Below the pieces are notes generated by a model, which was given only the letters and a program-made list of their open reading frames with translations, was not told where the DNA came from and did no database searches. DNA of 64,000 nucleotides from Phytomonospora sp040655735 (GTDB lineage Bacteria > Actinomycetota > Actinomycetes > Mycobacteriales > Micromonosporaceae): NCBI RefSeq assembly GCF_040655735.1, contig NZ_JBFAKK010000007.1, positions 1 through 64,000 of the forward strand. Direction: 5' to 3'. Position numbers and translations under genes: made by a program. Shown in pieces: positions 33,998-42,384 of this stretch (positions are counted from its first letter, which is position 1; each line of letters starts with the position of its first letter).

Positions 33998-34270
33998 ATG
34001 TGTGCGGTCCCGTGGGTGAGGGCCGGGTGGGCTCCCGGCCGCGCAAAGCTACCACCGAATGTTCGCCCGACCGGTCGCCGATCCGCCGGCACAGCGCCGG
34101 GATGTCCATGTCCGCCAGGCTTTGCGGGCATCCTCGGAGTCGCAGCACTGACTTCGAGCCCGCTGTCCACAGAGGGGTCCTCCGGACCGAGTGCGGTTTC
34201 ACCTTCACGGGCTGATCGCGCGGTCCGATCGGACATCGACGGGACGCGATGTTCCTCTTAGGATCGCGCC

Positions 34271-35086
34271 ATGTCGATCTCTCCCTCCACAACGGTCTTG
34301 AAGAGCGCGGGGGACTCCTCCATGCGCTTGGACGGCACGGACCTCCTCCTCACGCAGGTGGACTTCGAGCACCGCATCCCGCTCAAGGCGATCGCGGAGG
34401 TGCACGCGGAGGGACGTTCGCTCGCCGTGACGCTCAAGGCGCGGTGGGAGGACGAGCCGACGGTCTTCCGGATCGGCGACGTCAACGAGGACGCCGCGGC
34501 CGCGTTCGCCGGCGACCTGACCGCGGCGCTCCCCGAGCCGGGCAACGACCAGCAGGTGAACGGTGCCTGGATCGTCGCCACCAGCACGATCAGCCCCGAG
34601 CCGCAAGAGGGGTCCAACGGGTTCCTGGTCGGCGCGGTCGTCACCCTGCTGGCGATCATCGGGCTCGCCGTCTACGCGGGGATCATGGGCGGCTTCTGGT
34701 CGGCCGTCGGCGTGGCGATCGTCGGCGGCATCACCGCCTTCGTCTTCGCCGGCGCGATCGTGCATTTCGAGCCGGCGATGCTCGCCTGGAGCCTGCCCCG
34801 GCGCGCGCTCAAGGCGACCGCGACGTTCTCGCACGTCGGAACCTATCGGCGAATCCACCTCTACGTCGACAAGGACGGGAACACCCGGGCGTTCTCGGGG
34901 CTGTACTCCTCATCCGGGGCGTGGGCGCCGAAGGAGATCGAGGTCCAGTACGACCCCGCCGACCCCGGTACGAAGCTGCGCGCCGACGAAGGCCGGTGGG
35001 GGAAGGCGATCGGCCTGACCTTCCTGGCGGCGCTGGCGTCGCTGGGCATGGCGGGGACGGTGCTCGTGGCGTTCGGGTACATCTAG
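34271..35086 (+). CDS. membrane protein with DUF3592-like segment
   Basis: 271 residues. The first 100 residues form a soluble strand-rich domain (SSMRLDGTDLLLTQVDFEHR, LAVTLKARWEDEPTVFRIGD). Two adjacent membrane helices follow (FLVGAVVTLLAIIGLAVYAG, VGVAIVGGITAFVFAGAIVH). A second soluble part ends KEIEVQYDPADPGTKLR, typical of DUF3592 (IxVxYDPxxP), and a last membrane helix closes the protein. Function unknown; probably at the cell envelope. ATG start. Confidence 0.65.
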   Translation: MSISPSTTVLKSAGDSSMRLDGTDLLLTQVDFEHRIPLKAIAEVHAEGRSLAVTLKARWEDEPTVFRIGDVNEDAAAAFAGDLTAALPEPGNDQQVNGAWIVATSTISPEPQEGSNGFLVGAVVTLLAIIGLAVYAGIMGGFWSAVGVAIVGGITAFVFAGAIVHFEPAMLAWSLPRRALKATATFSHVGTYRRIHLYVDKDGNTRAFSGLYSSSGAWAPKEIEVQYDPADPGTKLRADEGRWGKAIGLTFLAALASLGMAGTVLVAFGYI

Positions 35087-35151
35087 GGCCTCGCCGACCT
35101 GCGGCTTCGCTACCGTGGGGCGAATGTGTCCGTTGCACTCCAGGAGGCATG

Positions 35152-35457
35152 ATGGCCGACGCTGCGGAGGACGAGCGCTGGCTCGTCATCGACGGGCGAC
35201 GGTGGCGACGCACCGACCCGTCGCTGCCGGAGGACCTGGTCGCGGCCCTCACATCGCACCTGGGCCGGGGCCGCTCGGGCGTGCGCTCGGCGAAGCGCGA
35301 CGGTGACGCCGATGCCGTCGCCGCCGCCCGCGCGCGCGTCAACCTCGCGAAGCACGGTCTCGGTGAGCGCGGACCGTACTGGTGGGACGAACCCGAGGCG
35401 GATCGTTTGCGCCGCGCGCGAGAGGCGCTTCGCGACCTTGACGCGCTCGACGACTGA
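35152..35457 (+). CDS. small conserved actinobacterial protein
   Basis: 101 residues. It starts ADAAEDERWLVIDGRRWRRT and DPSLPEDLVAALTSHLGRGR, has a helical middle and ends with LGERGPYWWDEP and a helix. This pattern (DGRRWRxxDPxxPE ... GERGxxWW) is found in a widespread small actinobacterial family, sometimes labelled biopolymer transporter Tol, a name without functional support that I know of. AGGAGG precedes two in-frame ATGs; the second (35152) has the better spacing. Confidence 0.75.
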   Translation: MADAAEDERWLVIDGRRWRRTDPSLPEDLVAALTSHLGRGRSGVRSAKRDGDADAVAAARARVNLAKHGLGERGPYWWDEPEADRLRRAREALRDLDALDD

Positions 35458-35521
35458 GCTGTTCGCGACACGTCCCTTGCCCGCCTCTGGCGGCCAGCTC
35501 CACGGAGCCTTCGGACGCTCC

Positions 35522-36409
35522 TCAACGCTGAACGCGGGTGAGCTCGCGCGCGACGGTGTCGGGACGATAGCCGAACTTGTCGTTGACGGCGAGCATCGCG
35601 ACGTTCTCGGTGTCGTTGAACGTGTACGCATGACGGACACCCCTTGTGGCCGCGGTCGATAGAGCGGCGGCCTTGATGAGGGAGGCCAACCCCCGCTGTC
35701 GGTAACCCGGACGCGTCCCCGTCAACAAGGAGATCATGCGATCCCCGATGATCTCTGTGAGGGTGAAGGCGACCGGGATCTCGTCGGCGAAGGCCAGGAA
35801 CGAACAGTCCAATGCGAGGCGAGCATTGCCATGCCGTGCCGCCACCCACTTATCGTAGGGAAGCGCGACGTAAGGCGTGTCGCTGGGAATATCGGGGCCG
35901 AAGGCCAGCGCCACTTCGTGGGCGGCTCGCAAGTCGGGCAGTTCACTGACCGCGAGCAGCTTTATGTCGGACGGGACGGCCATCGGCAGTGCACGCTCAG
36001 GGTCCGTTTTGGACACGCGGGTACGTCGTCCCGCGGTGAAACCATTTCGTTCGGCGAAGCGCACTCCGATCTCGTCGAAAGCATGCGAAGTGACAAGTCG
36101 CGCGCCGATTTCCTTGAGATGGCCGTCGACCTTTTGGAGGAGAGCGGTTCCGATCCCGGTGCCCCGATGTTCTGGAGCGACCATGACATCTGCCTTCGCG
36201 GCACCCGCGCCGTCATAGATCGCGAGCTCGGCCATGGCGGTGGCCACGAGGTCGCCGTCTATCTCGGCGACCCATCGCCGTGTGAGCGTCGCGGGATTCA
36301 CCGGCGCCGAGTCGATCATCTCCGCGGTCACCATCGCGAAGTCGACACAAGCGTGAATGAGCTTGACGCGTGCAGAAGTATCCTGCGGCGTCACTGAACG
36401 GATGAGCAT
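35522..36409 (-). CDS. tandem-domain GNAT acetyltransferase
   Basis: 295 residues with two GNAT folds. The N-terminal domain has the acetyl-CoA motif VMVAPEHRGTGIGTALLQKV, then FAERNGFTAGRRT. The C-terminal domain has TGTRPGYRQRGLASLIKAAA and YTFNDTENVAMLAVNDKFGY. Both show the R/Q-x-x-G-x-G/A loop, although the second lacks one Gly (RQRGLA). The ATG at 36409 begins the family-like start LIRSVTPQD; the open frame extends a little further. Substrate unknown. Similar tandem GNATs include mycothiol synthase, but this one lacks clear MshD features. Confidence 0.8.
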   Translation of the reverse strand: MLIRSVTPQDTSARVKLIHACVDFAMVTAEMIDSAPVNPATLTRRWVAEIDGDLVATAMAELAIYDGAGAAKADVMVAPEHRGTGIGTALLQKVDGHLKEIGARLVTSHAFDEIGVRFAERNGFTAGRRTRVSKTDPERALPMAVPSDIKLLAVSELPDLRAAHEVALAFGPDIPSDTPYVALPYDKWVAARHGNARLALDCSFLAFADEIPVAFTLTEIIGDRMISLLTGTRPGYRQRGLASLIKAAALSTAATRGVRHAYTFNDTENVAMLAVNDKFGYRPDTVARELTRVQR

Positions 36410-36603
36410 GGCGACAAGTATGCCTAGAAAACCCGACTCCGCAAGATCCTGGAGCATCGACCTGTCAGGCCGGCCGGGACCGGGGAACCCTCAAACGAAA
36501 GTAGCAGGTGAGTAGCGTCAAAGTAGAGGGTTCTCAGAGGATGCCAACGAGCTCGCGGCCGGCACTACGGCCTCGACGCGATTTTCGGATTCTAGGAGTT
36601 TCG

Positions 36604-36747
36604 GTGAAGAAGGCTGTTCTTGCTGGTGTGGCCGTGGCGGTTCTCATCCTGGCCGCGTTGGCGGTCGTAGGAGCGATGAGTCCTACGGACAAGGACTCGA
36701 TCGATCGTGCGGGCGACTGTGCCACCCAGAAGCTCACGTGCCGCTAG
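36604..36747 (+). CDS. short peptide with one TM helix and two cysteines, candidate Sdp-type precursor
   Basis: 47 residues, GTG start with AGGAG five bases upstream, a strong signal for so short a gene. Layout: KK, a hydrophobic helix (AVLAGVAVAVLILAALAVVG), a polar turn (SPTDKDSIDRAGD) and a C-terminal pair of cysteines six residues apart (CATQKLTC-R). It is 30 bases before the SdpA-type gene. In Bacillus subtilis SdpA and SdpB mature the SdpC precursor into a short hydrophobic toxin with one disulfide. Position and composition suggest this is the substrate, but it does not resemble SdpC in sequence and could equally be a small membrane accessory protein. Confidence 0.55.
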   Translation: MKKAVLAGVAVAVLILAALAVVGAMSPTDKDSIDRAGDCATQKLTCR

Positions 36748-36777
36748 GTCCACGCCATCGAGATCCCGGACACGGAA

Positions 36778-37329
36778 ATGAAAACGGTCGATGCCGATGA
36801 CCAGGCGGCCGGGCGGTCCTTCAACTTCACCGGCTCCCTTTTGCTCGTCTGTCTGTTGCTGTCGTTCACCATGCAACAGTTCGTCCCGGCCGAAGGCGGA
36901 TTCGGTGCGCAACGGTTGACCTTCAGAACGATTTGGCCGCAAGGTTGGTCGTATTTCAGTTCCGGAATAGCCGAACCAGTGGTCGTGGCCTACCACCTGG
37001 ATCCGCGCGGCGCCACGACTCCGCTGTCCGAAAGGGAGGCGTCCGTGGAAGCCTTGTGGGGCTTGCGGAAGTCAACTTATGCGCAAGTGGACGAACTGGA
37101 CAGTCTGCTGGGCGCTGTTCCAGCGAGCGCCTGGGAACGATGCGACGGTTCGGTTGAGGACTGCCTGGCGCTGGTCAAGGATCTCGCGCCCTACATGCTT
37201 CGCCATCCGCCGGGCTATCAGAGCATCTGTGGACTCACCGCACTGATAACGCAGGTCCCGTTGCCCGACGCCAACGTGGCGACTCGGGGGCTCCTGACCG
37301 AGGTCCAGTGCGACTTACAGGAGCCTTGA
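36778..37329 (+). CDS. sdpA: SdpA-family maturation protein
   Basis: 183 residues. An N-terminal membrane helix (FTGSLLLVCLLLSFTMQQFV) precedes the conserved SdpA block RTIWPQGWSYFSSGIAEP, then VPASAWERCDGSVEDCL and SICGLTALITQVPLPDA. SdpA works with SdpB to convert the SdpC precursor into the SDP killing peptide; both are needed, but the chemistry is not fully known. It is in the same frame as the peptide gene upstream, separated by a TAG and ten codons. Its stop overlaps the SdpB start by 22 bases. Conserved cysteines are present in pairs, as in other actinobacterial members. Confidence 0.8.
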   Translation: MKTVDADDQAAGRSFNFTGSLLLVCLLLSFTMQQFVPAEGGFGAQRLTFRTIWPQGWSYFSSGIAEPVVVAYHLDPRGATTPLSEREASVEALWGLRKSTYAQVDELDSLLGAVPASAWERCDGSVEDCLALVKDLAPYMLRHPPGYQSICGLTALITQVPLPDANVATRGLLTEVQCDLQEP

Positions 37330-38252
37330 CAGCCTCGGTGCGGCAGCGCCACGCCGAGGCGATGACAGGATTCGATCCCAGGAGAGCAAGACTCGCGCTG
37401 GCGCGTACCGGCCTGGCTCTCGTGCAACTCGCTCTGGTCGTCGCCAACCCCGGCGATCTCTTGATGCCGTCTACGCCGGCGAGTCCGGCCGGCCTGGACT
37501 GCTACGGGATCCGTGCGGCTTCGATGTGGTGTGCCGGCGACTCGGCCCACATGCCCCGGGAGTCGCTTCGATACATCGCCATGGCCGTGCTCCTGCTCGT
37601 GGCGAGCGGCTATCGCCCGAGATGGACCGCCATCCCTCACTTGTATGTGACCGCGAGTATCGCGGCGAGCATCCCCGTGATCAACGGCGGCGAGCATGTC
37701 GCCCAGATCGTCGTCATGCTCCTGGTCCCCGTCTGCCTTGGCGATTCGCGTCGTTGGCAATGGGACCGACCGGTCGCGCTTCTGCCCGGTCGATGGCGTG
37801 GAGCCGCATATGCGGCACATCTCGTGCTCCGTCTACAGGCGACGGTGCTCTACCTCACTGCGGGCCTGTCGAAGCTGGCCACACCGGAATGGCGCGAGGG
37901 CACCGCGTTGGACATAATCGCAAGGAATCCCAGGAACGGCTTCCCTGAGCCTGTCCTCCAGTTTCTCGAGCAGGGAACTTGGTGGCAGGCAGTGGCCACC
38001 GTTGTGAGCTGGTCGACCATTTGGATCGAGGTCGCCATCGGGGTGCTGGTGTGGTTCGGGCCCCGTGCGCGCAGAGTTGTGCTGGTCATAGGAGGCCTGC
38101 TGCACTGCTCAATCTTGTTTCTCATGGGTCTGGCGAGTTTTGAGCTGACCATGCTCCTGTTGCTGGTGCTCATTTCCTCGGAAGGGGTGATGTATCGACA
38201 GCGTGGCCGGCGGCGGGAAGTTCGAGGACGGGCCACCGTGGTCTGTCGGTAA
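37308..38252 (+). CDS. sdpB: SdpB-family HTTM membrane protein
   Basis: 314 residues with several membrane helices (LALARTGLALVQLALVVANP, LRYIAMAVLLLVASGYRPRW, HVAQIVVMLLVPVCLGDSRR and at least two near the C-terminus). The HTTM-type core has HLVLRLQATVLYLTAGLSKL and FLEQGTWWQAVATVVSWSTI. SdpB proteins are related to vitamin-K-dependent carboxylase-like (HTTM) membrane proteins and act in SDP toxin production. The GTG at 37308 has GAGG four bases upstream; an ATG at 37362 is an alternative. It converges on the SARP gene, with 16 bases between the stops. Confidence 0.8.
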   Translation: MRLTGALTASVRQRHAEAMTGFDPRRARLALARTGLALVQLALVVANPGDLLMPSTPASPAGLDCYGIRAASMWCAGDSAHMPRESLRYIAMAVLLLVASGYRPRWTAIPHLYVTASIAASIPVINGGEHVAQIVVMLLVPVCLGDSRRWQWDRPVALLPGRWRGAAYAAHLVLRLQATVLYLTAGLSKLATPEWREGTALDIIARNPRNGFPEPVLQFLEQGTWWQAVATVVSWSTIWIEVAIGVLVWFGPRARRVVLVIGGLLHCSILFLMGLASFELTMLLLLVLISSEGVMYRQRGRRREVRGRATVVCR

Positions 38253-38268
38253 GGTGCCTTGGTCGGCT

Positions 38269-41200
38269 CTACTGGAACACTCTGCATCGCAGGCACTGGA
38301 CGTCTTCGGATGTCAAGTCGTCCAAGTGGATCCTGGCGCCTTCGGCGGAGGTGGCCATCTGCGGATGCTCCATGCGCATTCGCTCCCAGGTTCGCCGTGC
38401 GGCCGCGATGTCGCCCTCCGCGAGACATACGTGGGCGAGACCCTCAAGTGCCCTCGCGTTCTGTTTGTTCTCGCGATAGGTCTCGGTGAGTTTCAGTGCT
38501 TCGGTGTAGACCGCCTTGGCCGATCGTAGGTCCCGCATGGAGGTGTACACCTCCCCGAGCGCATTGAGGGACATGGACTCGTGTTCCACCAGGTGCATTT
38601 CCCGCGCCCTGGTCAGGGCATCGCGGCCGGTGCCGAGAGCGTTGTCGAACTCACCCCTCGACCGATGGATCTCGGAGAGCACGGCGAGCGCCGCGGTCGC
38701 ATTGGGACGCAGTGCGTGGGTTTCGCTGATCTCGAACGATCGAAGTGTCGCCGACAAGGCCGCTTCCGGTCGCCCCATCAGGTGGAACAGGCTGCCTCGG
38801 TTGTACGCGACGGCGGCCTTCGCCCGCGGTGGCATGTCGTCGCCGGGGAGTGCTTCCAGGTGATCGAACTGTTCGAGCGCCTCGTCCAGCCTGCCCATCG
38901 CGCGCAATACGGCGCCGTGGTTGTTCCTGACCGCGATCAACTCCTGCGTTCGACCGAGCCGTGATGCGAGCTGTCCCATCTCGGTGTAGATGTCCTGCGC
39001 TTCCTGATACCGGCCCCCCTCTCCGAGGGCCATCGCGAGGTTGATCGACAGAAGCAGTCGCCAGTCGTCGTGTCCATGGCTGAGCTGTATCGCTTCCCTG
39101 TACAACTCAGCCGCGCTGCCCTTGGCCGAATCGTAGTCGCGGGCGATTCGCGCCATCGCGGACAGCGAGGCGACTTCCCCGTGCGTGTCACCGGTGGAGC
39201 GGGCCGCCGAACGGCTGGCTTGGAAGAGCGCGAAGACATCCGGGCCATAGTTCATGTGCGAGAGGAAAGGCACCAAAGCGCACGGAAGCTGCCAGAGGTG
39301 CGGCGTCCACTCCTGCTCGACGGCCAGGCGGCAGGCGGCGCGAAGGCCGGGGTAGTTGCTTTCAAGGAGCCCGTAGCCGTCCGACTGCGCGGAGGGAATC
39401 CGCAGGTCGGGCACGTGGACGAGACTCAGGTCGAACTTCAGGGGTTCGAGCGCACTGCTCTGGCAGACGCTGTGCGCCATGTACAGGAAGTAGTCGAGTA
39501 CGCGGTGAACAGCCGCCTGCCGGTGGACCTCGGAGTCGTGCTGCTGGGCGAGTTCCGTCGAGCAGTCACGGACGAGATCGTGGAACTGGTATCGCCCCCC
39601 GGACGCCGCGACGACCAGACTGTGTTCGTACAGCGCTTCCAGGCAGTCCTCGGCGTCGTCGAGCGGTATTCCGCACAACGCCGCCGCAGCCGGGGCGTCG
39701 AACTCTGGGCCGGGGTGAAGCGACAGGAGACGGAACATCCGCTTCTCCGCCTTGGAAAGGTACTGGTAGGAGAGGCTGAGGACCGCCAGCACGTTGCGGT
39801 CGCCGACACGCAGGAAACGACTGCGCCGCTTGTGCGTCCGCAACTGCGCGAGCAGTTCGTCCAGCCGCCAGTGCCTGCGGTCCCGGAATCTCGCCGCCGC
39901 GATCCGGATCGCGAGGGGCAACCGGCCGCACAAGTCGACGACGTCGCCGAGGACGGAGTCGTCCGTCACGTCAGGTCGTCTGGCGACCTGCCTGAAGAGT
40001 TCGATCGCGTCTCGACGCGGCAGAACGTCCAGAGACAGCGGAACCGTACCTTCGAGCGCGGCGAGTTTTCGCCGGCTGGTGACCAGGACGAGGGTTTCGG
40101 AGGATCCGGGGATCAGCGGTCGTACGTGGGCCTCGTCCTTGGCGTTGTCGATCAGCACGAGGGCACGTCGGCCGGCCAGGCGGGAGCGCCAGAGTTCCTC
40201 CTTGGCCAGCAGGTCGCTGGGGATCAGCTCGATCGGAACCCCAGACTGTCGAAGCAGGTCCTCCAATGCCTGCCCCGGTGGGACCGAATCCCGGCCGATG
40301 CTGAAGCCGTGAAGGTCCACGAACAACTGGCCGTCGGGAAACTCGTCGGTGAGTCGATGCGCCAGATGAACCGCCAGTGTCGTCTTGCCCAGCCCGCCCA
40401 TCCCGTCGATGGCCGAGATGACGAGCGCGGAAGAGGGCGAGTCTCGAATACCCGTCAGCAGTTGGGAGATCTCCTCTCCGCGTCCGGTGAACTCACTGGT
40501 ATCCCGAGGAAGGAAGCAACGCGAGGGAAGAGCCGGCGCTTCTGTGGCCGACTCGGCGGGTCCCGCGACCGGCGCCGGGGGCACGTCGAGGGGGTCACCC
40601 CGCAGGATTCGCACGTGCAGCTCACCGAACTCCGGACTCGGGTCAAGGCCGAGTTCGGCGGCGAGGAATCGGCGCGCGTCCTCGTACACGGCGAGGGCTT
40701 CGGCCTGCCGGCCCAGCAGGCCGAGGGCCAGCATGAGGTTGCGCCGAAACGACTCGCGGAGAGGATGCTCTTCGACGAGTGCGAGGAGCTCGACGACGAG
40801 ACGGCTCGCGTCGCCGAGCCGCAAGCGGATGGAGACGAGCCGCTCGATGGCCACCACACGCTGTTCTTCGAGGCGGCCGGCAACGCTTTGCAGGTACGGA
40901 CTGTCCAGTCCCGCCAGCGCCGCGCCGCGCCAGTACGCGAGGGCCCTCCGCAGGGTGTCGGCCGCCGGCTCCAGACGGCCCTGCAGTTCGAGGTCCTCCG
41001 CTCTGCCGACGGATGATTCGAACCGTGCGACATCGATGGACTCATCGGGAACGTCGAGGCGATACCCCGCCTCCGAGGTGATGATCTCGGTGCCGGGCAC
41101 GACGGAGAGCGCGCGACGAATTCCCCGGATGGAGTTGTGCACCTGCTGCCGGGCGGATTCCGGTGGCGTCTCCCAGAGGACGTCCACGATGCGGGCGACC

Positions 41201-41385
41201 GATGTCGGTTGCTGGCGATTCAGCAGCAGGAGGGCCAGGAGTCTGCTCTGGCGGAGGCCACCGAGATCCAGCCGATCCCCGGCCGTTGTCACTTCCAACG
41301 GGCCCAGCAGGCGGAACTGGAGCCCGTCTGGTTCCTCGGCTTCGACGACGATCGGATCCTCCTGCTGCACCGGACCTCCGCTCAT
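38269..41385 (-). CDS. SARP-type regulator with NB-ARC and TPR domains
   Basis: 1038 residues in the AfsR layout. N-terminal OmpR-like winged helix (FRLLGPLEVTTAGDRLDLGG ... LWETPPESARQQVHNSIRGI; 22-112). BTAD helical domain (about 119-264; ALAVYEDARRFLAAELGLDP). NB-ARC ATPase: Walker A GMGGLGKT (328-335), then RRALVLIDNAKD and GRLPLAIRI. TPR array in the last 350 residues (AVAYNRGSLFHLMGRPEAAL, LNALGEVYTSMRDLRSAKAV). SARPs activate antibiotic gene clusters by binding direct repeats near the -35 box. It is transcribed away from the biosynthetic operon, with about 1 kb between, and is the obvious candidate activator. Confidence 0.88.
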   Translation of the reverse strand: MSGGPVQQEDPIVVEAEEPDGLQFRLLGPLEVTTAGDRLDLGGLRQSRLLALLLLNRQQPTSVARIVDVLWETPPESARQQVHNSIRGIRRALSVVPGTEIITSEAGYRLDVPDESIDVARFESSVGRAEDLELQGRLEPAADTLRRALAYWRGAALAGLDSPYLQSVAGRLEEQRVVAIERLVSIRLRLGDASRLVVELLALVEEHPLRESFRRNLMLALGLLGRQAEALAVYEDARRFLAAELGLDPSPEFGELHVRILRGDPLDVPPAPVAGPAESATEAPALPSRCFLPRDTSEFTGRGEEISQLLTGIRDSPSSALVISAIDGMGGLGKTTLAVHLAHRLTDEFPDGQLFVDLHGFSIGRDSVPPGQALEDLLRQSGVPIELIPSDLLAKEELWRSRLAGRRALVLIDNAKDEAHVRPLIPGSSETLVLVTSRRKLAALEGTVPLSLDVLPRRDAIELFRQVARRPDVTDDSVLGDVVDLCGRLPLAIRIAAARFRDRRHWRLDELLAQLRTHKRRSRFLRVGDRNVLAVLSLSYQYLSKAEKRMFRLLSLHPGPEFDAPAAAALCGIPLDDAEDCLEALYEHSLVVAASGGRYQFHDLVRDCSTELAQQHDSEVHRQAAVHRVLDYFLYMAHSVCQSSALEPLKFDLSLVHVPDLRIPSAQSDGYGLLESNYPGLRAACRLAVEQEWTPHLWQLPCALVPFLSHMNYGPDVFALFQASRSAARSTGDTHGEVASLSAMARIARDYDSAKGSAAELYREAIQLSHGHDDWRLLLSINLAMALGEGGRYQEAQDIYTEMGQLASRLGRTQELIAVRNNHGAVLRAMGRLDEALEQFDHLEALPGDDMPPRAKAAVAYNRGSLFHLMGRPEAALSATLRSFEISETHALRPNATAALAVLSEIHRSRGEFDNALGTGRDALTRAREMHLVEHESMSLNALGEVYTSMRDLRSAKAVYTEALKLTETYRENKQNARALEGLAHVCLAEGDIAAARRTWERMRMEHPQMATSAEGARIHLDDLTSEDVQCLRCRVFQ

Positions 41386-42032
41386 ACCGCTTCAGCCGGA
41401 TCACATGATCAGCTGATCGCGCGGGCTAGTATCACACAGCGGTCTCGCATGGGAAACCTTCCTGATCATGCGTCGGCCAAGGGATCGGGGTCCCATGGAC
41501 GTGGCAGTGATGCGAGTGGCCGGACACCCGGCAGTGGCACGACGGATCTGCGCGGCGGACTCCGAGACCACGATCGGCCCGGCCCGAAACCCTGGTGTCC
41601 CAACACCTTCGGGCGGACTGCATCTCGCCGTGTTCCTATGACAGGCCCGCGCCGCGGGTGAGCTCAGGCCGGCCGGGAAGACACCGTGCCCGGGCCGTTG
41701 GCGCCAGAGGTGCCGGCCGACGTCGCACTGATGAGGGCCCGGGTCACATTCCTCGGTGGATGGCCCCGCGGGAGCGAAGCGTCAACAGGATCAGGCGCGG
41801 GTCGCCGGTCGCCATGCCTCCGCAGGAGATGGCCCAAAAAGCACTTACCGTGCTTGCTGTTCTGCGTCGCGATAATCGGCGCATCTCGGCGGCGACGGGC
41901 CTTGGTGTAAACGGTGTCATGTGCGCCTATCGGCCCACTACCGTCGAGCTACTTTTATGCACATCGCGGTACGCGTGCCCTATCGAGAAAACGATCCACG
42001 GCTCACAGTGGGCGTGAGGTCCGAGCAATACG
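41386..42032. other. 647 bases of intergenic sequence between SARP and the cluster
   Basis: No supported gene. GATCACATGATCAGCTGATC just upstream of the SARP start is a set of short palindromes. The region must hold the SARP promoter and, further right, the promoter of the biosynthetic operon. I could not identify SARP-binding direct repeats with certainty. Confidence 0.5.
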
Positions 42033-42299
42033 ATGAATGCGCTGACTTGGCTTGTGCAGGCCGGCGACTTCGTGTTCGGACTGGAAGGTGCGCAGTGGGC
42101 TCGGCCCGTCCCGGGGATGTTCTGCCTGGTAGATCCGTATGGGGCCGACGGTCCATGCGCGGAGATGGCCGCACTGCTTGTGTTCGACGGGGTCGGTTCC
42201 GGTGCGAAAAAAGAATTCGCGGCACCACCTGCGTCAATGTCGAAAATGCGATGTCGAGAGATGAACGAGCGGTTGACAATGCCAGTCAAGCCCTCTTAG
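42033..42299 (+). CDS. possible small protein upstream of the cyclase gene
   Basis: 88 codons. The first 57 have third-position bias like the neighbours and read NALTWLVQAGDFVFGLEGAQ, ARPVPGMFCLVDPYGADGPC, AEMAALLVFDGVGSG; the last 25 look non-coding. No good ribosome binding site. It could be a small gene with a frameshifted end or chance. Confidence 0.3.
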   Translation: MNALTWLVQAGDFVFGLEGAQWARPVPGMFCLVDPYGADGPCAEMAALLVFDGVGSGAKKEFAAPPASMSKMRCREMNERLTMPVKPS

Positions 42300-42384
42300 T
42301 CTCGGTTCTCGTCGAGCTGCCCGTGCCCGGTTGCGTCCGAAGGTCGAAGCAACAGTAAGCCAGTCATCGAGGAATGGTTCCAGT

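Noticed and set aside
31364..34261. 965-codon plus-strand ORF
   Set aside because: Antisense of the FG-GAP gene; the opposite strand has signal peptide and Ca-binding repeats.
39070..41016. 648-codon plus-strand ORF
   Set aside because: Antisense of the SARP gene, which has all expected domains.
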